DNA of 64,000 bases. Source: Neisseria shayeganii 871 (GTDB taxonomy: Bacteria > Pseudomonadota > Gammaproteobacteria > Burkholderiales > Neisseriaceae). Below the pieces are notes generated by a model. It worked only from the letters and a program-made list of their open reading frames with translations, had not been told where the DNA came from and did not search any database. Below are positions 45,469-51,876 of this stretch, piece by piece (within the stretch, counting starts at the first letter, position 1; each line of letters starts with the position of its first letter). The stretch lies in contig NZ_JH164926.1 in assembly GCF_000226875.1 (NCBI RefSeq), forward strand, positions 559,532 to 623,531, read 5' to 3'. The position numbers were made by a program, and so were the translations under genes.

Positions 45469-45507
45469 ATGGAAAAATATAAATTATCTGAAGGTTGGGG
45501 GGCCTGA
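45469..45507 (+). CDS. 12-residue leader ORF coupled to the DUF4760 gene
   Basis: An ATG with a strong AAAAGGAG site encodes MEKYKLSEGWGA and stops in a TGATG overlap with the next start. The DUF4760 gene has no own ribosome site, so it depends on translation of this leader. Confidence 0.5.
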   Translation: MEKYKLSEGWGA

Positions 45508-46217
45508 TGCCCTACCGGCATTTAAGAAAAAGAACAGCACCCGGCATTTGGCTGGGTGTTGTTTTTGTTGCGCTGTTTATTCTGTATCTCTTTCTCATAT
45601 CCATCCGCCTGCACCCCAACCTATCCGATATAAATTGGTTCTGGGTAGTTCGGCCGGCTGGCGTGAAACTGAGTATCTGGCTGGGTGTGATTACCACTGC
45701 ATTTCTACCTACCATGGGCTGGCTGTGGTCAAGTTTCGTTGCGATTCGCAATCATGTGAAACAGCACAGTATGAACATACTGCTGGAAACCAGAACGTCT
45801 GCCGTATATATGGAAAATGCCAAAAAAATTAATGAGGTTCTTCGCTGCCCTGAAAAATCGTTGGCAGATGTACGGGTTGAAATCAGCTACATACTGAATT
45901 TTCTGGAGTTTGTAGCAATCGGCATCCGGCAGAACGATATTGACGAGCATATTTTCTATCAGGCATGGCGCGGATTTTTGAATAATGTCATCAAACGATT
46001 TCGGCCTGTGATTGATGAAGTGCAAGTCAGCCGCCCCAGTGTTTGGGAGAATCTGTTGTGGTTGAATAATAGGTGGCAGACTTTCGGCAAAGTGCCTATG
46101 GATGGCTTTGATCGTTTGGCGCTCATTGTGAAAAGCATCTTGGTTGTAATAGTGCTGATAGCCTTCTCGGCTGCCGCAGTTGCCGCCTTGGCATTGTTTA
46201 AAATGTGGCTGTTTTGA
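45507..46217 (+). CDS. DUF4760-like membrane protein
   Basis: 236 residues. Hydrophobic segments lie at about 10-30 (GIWLGVVFVALFILYLFLIS), 48-70 (WLGVITTAFLPTMGWLWSSF) and the C-terminus (SILVVIVLIAFSAAAVAALA). The middle region LADVRVEISYILNFLEFVAI, then GIRQNDIDEHIFYQAWRGFL, matches DUF4760, a membrane domain of unknown function seen in phage accessory genes. Translation is coupled to a 12-codon leader. DUS copies follow the stop. Confidence 0.65.
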   Translation: MPYRHLRKRTAPGIWLGVVFVALFILYLFLISIRLHPNLSDINWFWVVRPAGVKLSIWLGVITTAFLPTMGWLWSSFVAIRNHVKQHSMNILLETRTSAVYMENAKKINEVLRCPEKSLADVRVEISYILNFLEFVAIGIRQNDIDEHIFYQAWRGFLNNVIKRFRPVIDEVQVSRPSVWENLLWLNNRWQTFGKVPMDGFDRLALIVKSILVVIVLIAFSAAAVAALALFKMWLF

Positions 46218-46235
46218 CAGCATGAAGTGGACTTA

Positions 46236-46297
46236 AGGCTACCTGAACCCTTCAGGTAGCCTTCTGCTTGGCCGCTCCGGAAACTTTCAGGTAGCCT
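46236..46297 (+). repeat. Three DUS copies, including an inverted pair
   Basis: A forward DUS (46236-46247) and a reverse DUS (46251-46262) form a hairpin terminator after the DUF4760 gene. A further reverse DUS lies at 46286-46297. The density is as high as in chromosomal DNA and suggests this block came from a DUS-bearing genome. Confidence 0.8.
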
Positions 46298-46365
46298 GCT
46301 CTTGCCTTGGGTGTTAAGTTTGGTTATTCTTTGGTTTACGTTTTTTGACAAAGGAGTAATTAATC

Positions 46366-46872
46366 ATGAAGCCATTTTTTACAGCAGCCGCAGCGGCATT
46401 GTTGCTTTGCAGTTGTGCCGTTACCGTGCCGCCGCCCAACTGGAGTAATAAACTCCCGCAATATGAGCATGAATATAAAGCCTATATCGGGGAAGGTACC
46501 GGCTCTCTGAAAGGGCAGGCGTTCCTTACGCAAGCCGGCGGCGGCGTGGTTAGAGCTGCAGGTGAAACAGTTACCTTAGACCCCGCAACAACAATAGGCA
46601 CGGAATGGTGGAGAAAGGCGGGTATTTACTATGTCCATAGAAATCAAGTTCCCCCTTCTCCCGGCTTTTCAGAAGCAAGACGTACCACCGTTGCAGATGC
46701 TGACGGTAATTTCACATTCGAAAATCTCCCCGCCGGGAAATACTATGTCCGCACCAAAGTAACTTGGGAAATTGGAGGATATTTCCCCACCCAAGGCGGG
46801 TTGGTAGGAAAGATGGTAGAGGTTAAAGATAATGAACCAACAAGAGTAATACTCAATGAGATGACCGATTGA
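46366..46872 (+). CDS. Lipoprotein with carboxypeptidase-regulatory-like domain
   Basis: 168 residues. The signal peptide ends LLCSCAVTVP, giving a lipobox Cys at about 17. The C-terminal half (TTVADADGNFTFENLPAGKY, then YVRTKVTWEIGGYFPTQGGL) is a beta-sandwich of the carboxypeptidase regulatory/CarboxypepD type. It is probably attached to the inner leaflet of the outer membrane. A lysogenic-conversion role is possible but unproven. Its promoter region lies between the DUS cluster and the ATG. Confidence 0.7.
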   Translation: MKPFFTAAAAALLLCSCAVTVPPPNWSNKLPQYEHEYKAYIGEGTGSLKGQAFLTQAGGGVVRAAGETVTLDPATTIGTEWWRKAGIYYVHRNQVPPSPGFSEARRTTVADADGNFTFENLPAGKYYVRTKVTWEIGGYFPTQGGLVGKMVEVKDNEPTRVILNEMTD

Positions 46873-46909
46873 TTTTTAATAAAAATCACATTAAAAAAAT
46901 CACATTAAA

Positions 46910-48997
46910 ATGCTAGAAGAGCTGAATAAACAGCAGAAATATGCTGTAACTCTGGAGCATCAGAATATTTTAGTTTTGGCCGGTGCTGGTTGCGGTAAGA
47001 CAAAAACCATCGTAGCCCGCACCGCGCATTTGATTACTTCAGGGGGGAATCCAAAGAGAATTCATTTGCTTACATTCACGCGAAAAGCGGCAGATGAATT
47101 AGTGCGTAGGGTTGAAGAGCAAATCGGCACGGCTTCATCTGGTTTGAGAGCCTCTACTTTCCATTCCTGGTGCATGCTGTTGATTCGGTCTGCCCCACAT
47201 TTTTTTCAAGAAAGCCAATATACGGTTATTGACCGCGATGACCAGCTGCAAATATTTAAAATGGCTTACGCCAATATCAATCCGCCAATTGAAAAAATTG
47301 ATGCACCTAAAGCTAAAGCCATTTTGGATTGGTATAGTTACATTCGGAATACACTAAGTGATCCGAATGCTTATATCGGCACTATGCTCCCTCCGGCGCA
47401 TAAAGATTATGTACTGAAGGCATTTGCATTTTATGAATCGTTCAAGAAAGAAAGAGGATACCTAGATTATGATGATGTCTTATCTGTTGTAGCAGATGGG
47501 CTGAATAATCCGAAAGTCTTAAGCTGGATAGCGGGCAGGTACGATCATCTTTTGATTGATGAGATGCAGGACACCAATCCTTTACAGTGGCGGCTGCTTG
47601 CTCCGTTATTAGGCAGAGTCAGTCTATTCTGTGTCGGTGATGATGCTCAATCAATTTACGGATTTCGAGGGGCAGATTTCAGAAATATCCACGATTTCCC
47701 AAAGCGAGTGCCGGATGCTGAGGTATGTAAACTTTCTTACAACTATCGTTCTTACCAAAGCATATTGGACGTTTCAAACTGGCTGCTCAATCAAAGCTCG
47801 ATTCCATATGAGAAAAATCTAGTAGCCCATCGGAAAGGGAGTAATAAGCCAATTTTTAGGCAGTTCCTTTCGCCTGATGACGAGGCCGTTTGGGTAGCAA
47901 AAGATATACGCAAAAAATTGTCTCAAGGAACGGCAATCAACCGAATGACGGTTTTGGTTCGAACATCAAGAGCGGCAAAGGTAATTGAGCGGGCATTGCT
48001 GGAACATCAAATCCCTTATTATTTCATCGGCGGCGAAAAGCTGATGGAAGCAGCACATATTCGAGATGTGCTTTCAGTTTTACGGATTGCGGTCAATATC
48101 AAAGATGAAATTGCGTGGATACGCTATTTGACACTGTGGCCGGGTATCGGTTCAGTAACGGCTACGCGCATTATGAAAAAAGCCATTACTCAGGACAACT
48201 TGTCAGATTGCCAAACTATTATAAATGCAGAAAGAAGGGTAAAAAATCCAGAAGTAGCAGAATTACTAGTTGAAGTATCAAAGGCAACAACAACCAAGCA
48301 GGTATTTGATGTTTCAGTAAAATTCCTTACTCCTATTTTAGCGAATATCTATAAATCAGAAAATTGGGAAGACCGTGTAAAAGATTTTCCATTGATTTCC
48401 ACGCTAGCGGAAAAAGAGAATGATATTTTGTCCTTCCTTGAGGAGTATGTACTCAACCCAATCTACAGCAAAAAAGAAAGAAGCGATGCCTTAATGCTGA
48501 TTACTGTTCACTCGGCAAAGGGCATGGAAAACGATATATGTTATGTGACGGGAATTTCACAAGGGGTTTATCCGCATACTCTTTCGACAGGAAATTATGA
48601 TAAAGAAGAGGAAGATAGAAGGGTGCTATATGTAGCACTTACTCGCGCAAAAAATTCTCTGATCATGACTGGAACTAGGTTTTACTTTGGCTACGCAGAT
48701 TCTTCTAAAGTAAAACCACATTTTTTGAATCATATCCCCAAAGAGTTAGCTAGAATATGGCGACAAAAACTACCTGGATTAAATATTGTTCTTACTGAAC
48801 AGAAGCCGACTAGTATAAAAAATATAGAAAAAAATGAAGATAAGCCAGGTATACCTAAAATATCCATATTACATGTAGAAAAGGAAGATAATAAATCATT
48901 CCTAGAAAGCCCAAGAGCTAAAGAAGATAAAGCGGGATGTGGCACATTTATACTTATTGTAATTGCAACCCTGTTTATTTTAAAAAGCTGCTTTTGA
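46910..48997 (+). CDS. UvrD/Rep-type helicase with C-terminal membrane segment
   Basis: 695 residues. SF1A motifs: Q motif LNKQQKYAV, Walker A AGAGCGKTKT, Ia LLTFTRKAADEL, II LLIDEMQDTNPLQW, III VGDDAQSIYGFRGAD, IV LSYNYRSYQSI, V VHSAKGMENDI and VI RVLYVALTRAKN. After a Lys/Glu-rich linker the protein ends with the hydrophobic stretch CGTFILIVIATLFILKSCF, unusual for this family. Codon use is clearly AT-rich relative to the prophage. No clear ribosome site precedes the ATG; AATCACATTAAA is repeated there. It is a probable horizontally acquired moron, possibly defensive. Confidence 0.85.
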   Translation: MLEELNKQQKYAVTLEHQNILVLAGAGCGKTKTIVARTAHLITSGGNPKRIHLLTFTRKAADELVRRVEEQIGTASSGLRASTFHSWCMLLIRSAPHFFQESQYTVIDRDDQLQIFKMAYANINPPIEKIDAPKAKAILDWYSYIRNTLSDPNAYIGTMLPPAHKDYVLKAFAFYESFKKERGYLDYDDVLSVVADGLNNPKVLSWIAGRYDHLLIDEMQDTNPLQWRLLAPLLGRVSLFCVGDDAQSIYGFRGADFRNIHDFPKRVPDAEVCKLSYNYRSYQSILDVSNWLLNQSSIPYEKNLVAHRKGSNKPIFRQFLSPDDEAVWVAKDIRKKLSQGTAINRMTVLVRTSRAAKVIERALLEHQIPYYFIGGEKLMEAAHIRDVLSVLRIAVNIKDEIAWIRYLTLWPGIGSVTATRIMKKAITQDNLSDCQTIINAERRVKNPEVAELLVEVSKATTTKQVFDVSVKFLTPILANIYKSENWEDRVKDFPLISTLAEKENDILSFLEEYVLNPIYSKKERSDALMLITVHSAKGMENDICYVTGISQGVYPHTLSTGNYDKEEEDRRVLYVALTRAKNSLIMTGTRFYFGYADSSKVKPHFLNHIPKELARIWRQKLPGLNIVLTEQKPTSIKNIEKNEDKPGIPKISILHVEKEDNKSFLESPRAKEDKAGCGTFILIVIATLFILKSCF

Positions 48998-49015
48998 GCG
49001 ATAAAAATATATTGC

Positions 49016-49044
49016 TTGCCAAGCTATCAGTTTGTTTGTATGAT
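49016..49044 (+). promoter_or_regulatory. Promoter of the leader-Rha unit
   Basis: TTGCCA (49016-49021) and TATGAT (49039-49044) are separated by 17 bases. Transcription should start at about 49051, immediately before the first arm of the long-range complementary pair. Confidence 0.65.
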
Positions 49045-49052
49045 GCGAAGCC

Positions 49053-49259
49053 ATGAGGTGTCGTAACCTCTTACAAGCGGTATCACCCCGTCAGCGTGAT
49101 TTTTTTGCGTCCATAAGATGTGTGTTGCAACATGGCTCTCTCTCCTGCCGTGTGATTCCGATTTATGGCCGAGAGGGCGAGGAATACAATACCCGCAAGG
49201 GGAATAACTCCAGCCTGCTTGTAAGGTTTACGAACCTCTTGGCCGCCCATTTGGGCTGA
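49053..49259 (+). CDS. Ash/Icd-like leader ORF
   Basis: 68 residues opening MRCRNLLQAVSPRQRDFFAS, with IYGREGEEYNTRKGNNSSLL later. The position (short ORF in the leader of an antirepressor gene) and phrases such as RDFFAS and YGREGE recall the Ash/Icd family of phage P4/P1 leaders. The ORF largely coincides with a structured RNA, so translation is uncertain. Confidence 0.4.
   Translation: MRCRNLLQAVSPRQRDFFASIRCVLQHGSLSCRVIPIYGREGEEYNTRKGNNSSLLVRFTNLLAAHLG
49055..49238 (+). ncRNA. Candidate c4-like antisense/leader RNA
   Basis: Two arms (49055-49077, starting GAGGTGTCGTAACC, and 49218-49238, starting CTTGTAAGG) are nearly complementary over 21-23 bases but 140 bases apart. Each can also form a local hairpin (GAGGT/ACCTC, AGGTT/AACCT). 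A further ATCAC/GTGAT stem with a T-run lies at about 49083-49108. The layout resembles the P1/P7/P22 immI region, in which c4 RNA pairs with the ant leader. RNA identity is inferred from structure only. Confidence 0.45.
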
Positions 49260-49289
49260 ATTTCGTAAATTCATACAAGGAATCCCATC

Positions 49290-50150
49290 ATGAACGCAAT
49301 CAATATTGACTTCGCTCAATTCGTCCAAATCCACCATTCTGAACCCGTTACCACCAGCGAATTTATCGCCAAAGCCTTCGGCAAGGCACATAAACATGTC
49401 TTGGCAAAAATTGATGAGATCATCAGCCAAGTGCCTGATTCTTTCTACAAGCCGAATTTTCGGCCGCTAGAGAGAACTGTAAAAAGTAACCTTGGCAACG
49501 GTTCATATCTGACACGCGCCTACGAACTGACCAAAGACGGCTTTATGCTGCTGGTAATGGGTTTTACCGGCAAAGATGCGATGGCCATCAAAATCGCCTA
49601 CATCGAAGCCTTTAACGCAATGGCAGAGAAACTGAAGGCAATGGAAGCGCCGGCGGTGCAACTGCCGCACACCATCAGCGCGGAAGAAGCGGAGCGCATC
49701 AGCGAGAAGGTATTGGAACGCTGCGGCCGCACCGGCGAAACTTTCCAGAAGGTATATCGCGGCCTGCATGAATATTTGGGCGTGGACAGCTACCACCATA
49801 TTCCGGCCAGCATGTTTGCCACCGCCATGCGCTATCTGGACAGCCTGCCACAAGCGCCGGAGTTGTTCAGGCAGCCTGAAGCGGCGAAAGGCATCGCGAT
49901 GACGGAAGAGCAGGTGTACCAGCTGTCCACGCTGACCCGCTACGCCCAGCAAATGAGCGATTTATACGACCATCTTTATCCCGCCTTGAACCGCTTGGGC
50001 AGCGCCTATGCAGGTAAAGCGGGCAGCTGGGCGGAAGCGCCGCACTACTGGATTTGCAAAATGCAGCAGTTTTTGATGCAGGCTTACAAGCAGATGGAAG
50101 ACCCGAAACACATCGAAGGCGTGAAAAACAACTTCGCCCGCATGAGCTAA
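49290..50150 (+). CDS. Rha-family antirepressor
   Basis: 286 residues. The N-terminal Rha domain (about 20-110) includes TTSEFIAKAFGKAHKHVLAK, then SYLTRAYELTKDGFMLLVMG and FTGKDAMAIKIAYIEAFNAM. The C-terminal domain (about 145-286, CGRTGETFQKVYRGLHEYLG then YLDSLPQAPELFRQP) is shared with the KilA-N protein at 9521-10342. It probably interferes with phage repressors. The ATG follows CAAGGAATCCC. Confidence 0.88.
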   Translation: MNAINIDFAQFVQIHHSEPVTTSEFIAKAFGKAHKHVLAKIDEIISQVPDSFYKPNFRPLERTVKSNLGNGSYLTRAYELTKDGFMLLVMGFTGKDAMAIKIAYIEAFNAMAEKLKAMEAPAVQLPHTISAEEAERISEKVLERCGRTGETFQKVYRGLHEYLGVDSYHHIPASMFATAMRYLDSLPQAPELFRQPEAAKGIAMTEEQVYQLSTLTRYAQQMSDLYDHLYPALNRLGSAYAGKAGSWAEAPHYWICKMQQFLMQAYKQMEDPKHIEGVKNNFARMS

Positions 50151-50167
50151 AATCTCTTTTTCAGGTA

Positions 50168-50214
50168 GCCCCGTGACCCCACGGGGCTTTTTTCTTGCCT
50201 GCCGTTTGGCGGGC
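50168..50214 (+). terminator. Two terminator hairpins between Rha and endolysin
   Basis: First stem CCCCGTG/CACGGGG with a TTTTTTC run (50169-50193). Second stem GCCTGCC/GGCGGGC with a TTTTTTATTGG run (50197-50220), immediately before the endolysin ribosome site. Confidence 0.7.
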
Positions 50215-50234
50215 TTTTTTATTGGAGATCGGAA

Positions 50235-50732
50235 ATGACACAAATCACAGCGCATTTCAGCCTGCGGGAACTGACCCGCAGCGAAACCGGCCGCCGGCTT
50301 GGCCTGAAAAACGAGCCGAACGCGCAAGAGCTGGCCAACATCAGAAAGACCGCCGAGCGCTTGGAGAAAATCCGCGCTTGGCTGGGCCAGAAGTACGGGC
50401 GGGAAGTAGGCATTTATGTATCGTCCTGCTACCGCAGCGAAGCAGTAAACCGTGCCGTCGGCGGCGCGAAGACTTCGGCGCACCGTTACGGTTCGGCGGC
50501 GGATATTGACGCCACCGGCCTGAGCAGCGAACAACTGGCACGCGACATCATCGCCATGCGCGACGCGGGCTTGATTACTTTCGATCAACTCATCTTGGAA
50601 TTTCCGGAGCGCGGCGACGGCGCATGGGTGCATTTCGGCTGCCGGCATCACTCGGCGGAGCGCAACCAAATCCTGACGGCCACCAAGCGCGGCGGCGGGA
50701 AAACACGCTACCTGGTGGGGCTGCATCCATGA
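50235..50732 (+). CDS. Endolysin, peptidase M15 family
   Basis: 165 residues without a signal peptide. Zinc ligands appear in SAHRYGSAADID (His, Asp) and WVHFGC (His); this is the D-Ala-D-Ala carboxypeptidase/M15 (DUF882-like) fold used by many phage lysins to cut peptidoglycan cross-bridges. A TTGGAGATCGGAA site precedes the ATG. The stop overlaps the next start (ATGA). Confidence 0.92.
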   Translation: MTQITAHFSLRELTRSETGRRLGLKNEPNAQELANIRKTAERLEKIRAWLGQKYGREVGIYVSSCYRSEAVNRAVGGAKTSAHRYGSAADIDATGLSSEQLARDIIAMRDAGLITFDQLILEFPERGDGAWVHFGCRHHSAERNQILTATKRGGGKTRYLVGLHP

Positions 50733-50878
50733 CGCCGGCGGAATGGTGCCGTGAGCAAATCGCGGAATGGGCAGCCAAGCTCAAAGCCGCATCCGAGGCC
50801 GGGGATTATCCCGCTTTTGAAGTGGCGGAAAGGGAATTGGCGAATTACAAGCAAATGTTGGAAAGGTACGAGAAATGA
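50729..50878 (+). CDS. Small helical lysis-cassette protein
   Basis: 49 residues, acidic helix (MTPAEWCREQIAEWAAKLKA, ending LANYKQMLERYEK). It overlaps both the endolysin (ATGA) and the spanin gene (ATGA). Unknown function; common in this position. Confidence 0.55.
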   Translation: MTPAEWCREQIAEWAAKLKAASEAGDYPAFEVAERELANYKQMLERYEK

Positions 50879-51225
50879 TTTTTCCGAAATGGTTTTGGCC
50901 GTCAGTAGGGGCGGCCGCTGCCTGTGCCGTGATGGCCGCCGCACTGATACACGGCCAGCGGCAATATCGCTCAGGCTACCTGAAAGCCAAGCAGGAAATG
51001 GCCGCAGCATTGGCCGAACAGGCGCAAAAGCAGATTGAAGCGGCCATGCAGGCCAGTAGAAACTATCAGGCTGCCCGCGCGGCGGCGGAACAGAAAGAGA
51101 GGGTGCGATATGTGGAAGCGCAGAAGATTGTGGAACGGCCTGTCTATATTGGCGATTGCCTGGACGATGACGGCCTGTCAGTCATCAACGCCGCCATTGC
51201 CGACGGCAACGCAGCCGCCCGCTGA
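50875..51225 (+). CDS. Inner-membrane spanin subunit (Rz-like)
   Basis: 116 residues: N-terminal membrane anchor (WPSVGAAAACAVMAAALIHG), then a periplasmic helical, Ala/Gln/Glu-rich region (AKQEMAAALAEQAQKQIEAA). This is the i-spanin pattern. A DUS lies inside (50973-50984). The outer-membrane partner is encoded overlapping its 3' part in the +1 frame relative to it. Confidence 0.85.
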   Translation: MIFPKWFWPSVGAAAACAVMAAALIHGQRQYRSGYLKAKQEMAAALAEQAQKQIEAAMQASRNYQAARAAAEQKERVRYVEAQKIVERPVYIGDCLDDDGLSVINAAIADGNAAAR

Positions 51226-51367
51226 TTTGGCACGGCCCTGCCCTACCCTACCTGCTTTATCCGGCACTACCGGCAAGGTGGTGCTGCCGTGGGCAGTTAG
51301 CGTAGTGCATATATATAATGAGTGCAGCCGTCGGCATAAAGCGCTGGTGGATGCGTGGCCGCAATAG
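51110..51367 (+). CDS. Outer-membrane spanin lipoprotein (Rz1-like)
   Basis: 85 residues from MWKRRRLWNGLSILAIAWTM. The lipobox TAC-Q places the lipidated Cys near residue 22, followed by a Pro-rich stretch (SSTPPLPTATQPPADLARP). It overlaps the i-spanin gene by 116 bp, the usual Rz/Rz1 arrangement. Together they fuse inner and outer membranes in the last lysis step. A GAGAGGGTGCGAT site precedes the start. Confidence 0.85.
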   Translation: MWKRRRLWNGLSILAIAWTMTACQSSTPPLPTATQPPADLARPCPTLPALSGTTGKVVLPWAVSVVHIYNECSRRHKALVDAWPQ

Positions 51368-51534
51368 GCTCTCTATCTGTATAATGCCCGCCCATCAATA
51401 GCTGATGACTTAAATAGGACTGGTGTCATACTGGTGCCAGTCTATTATTTGACTGCCTTTTAAAGCGTTTTAAATTACTGTATTTGCAAATTCGGCAAGA
51501 GGCTAACACGTTAATTTAAAATGATTTATATATG

Positions 51535-51594
51535 GCGCACTTGCATGGGGTGCAAGGGGTCGAAGGTTCGAATCCTTTCACTCCGACCAAAAAA
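51535..51594 (+). repeat. attR: 60-bp copy of the tRNA-Pro 3' half
   Basis: Identical to 4000-4059. The 5' part of a tRNA is absent, so it is not a functional tRNA gene. It marks the right end of the prophage. Confidence 0.93.
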
Positions 51595-51600
51595 TTTCAT

Positions 51601-51632
51601 AAAGTCAGCTAGTTACTAGCTGACTTTTTTAT
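51601..51632 (+). terminator. Original tRNA-Pro terminator, now at attR
   Basis: A 12-bp perfect stem AAAGTCAGCTAG/CTAGCTGACTTT with a 3-nt loop and TTTTTT. It is the chromosomal terminator separated from its tRNA by the prophage; a different hairpin from the phage now follows the tRNA. Confidence 0.75.
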
Positions 51633-51763
51633 TGGTCCATGCGGGCCAAATGACGGTCTTACTCCATAGGAGATGCCAGCTCCCGGGGGCGCTGGTGCAT
51701 TCACATCGCTGTGCTGTGCCACGCCTTGAACCGCATCCCTGTCCGGGGACGGCCAAACATTTC

Positions 51764-51819
51764 AGGCTTAGACCTTTGCAAAACCATGTTCTCCAAGAGC
51801 GTAACCAAGGTCTCAGGCT
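51764..51819. repeat. Short decayed copy of the inverted-repeat element, bounded by AGGCT
   Basis: AGGCT, then TAGACCTTTGCAAAACC (51769-51785), about 23 unrelated bases, GGTCTC (51809-51814) and AGGCT again. The second AGGCT starts a perfect DUS (51815-51826). The ends match the 186-bp element at 62741-62926, but the interior is missing. Confidence 0.6.
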
Positions 51820-51876
51820 ACCTGAAAACCAATATGCCTGCCGCACACTCTCTTAAACCTTCAGCCGGGGAAACTT

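Larger units (their letters stand above)
4000..51594. mobile_element. Complete lambda-like siphovirus prophage integrated at tRNA-Pro(GGG)
   Basis: The 47.6-kb segment is bounded by identical 60-bp att repeats. It contains integrase, excisionase-like HTH, leftward recombination genes, CI/Cro immunity, replication, terminase, head, tail, holin, endolysin and spanin genes, with no transposase. Structural genes appear intact. One small early gene is interrupted, and tail-gene fragments lie in an accessory island. Perfect DUS copies are sparser inside (about 11 in 47.6 kb) than in the flanks (about 15 in 16.4 kb), as expected for foreign DNA that is slowly acquiring the host signature. Confidence 0.95.

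Noticed and set aside
49083..49112. Simple terminator of the helicase gene
   Set aside because: The ATCAC/GTGAT stem with T-run lies downstream of a good new promoter within the Rha leader, so leader attenuation is the more likely role.
51535..51594. Second tRNA-Pro gene
   Set aside because: Only the 3' half is present; the acceptor 5' strand and D-arm are missing. It is attR.
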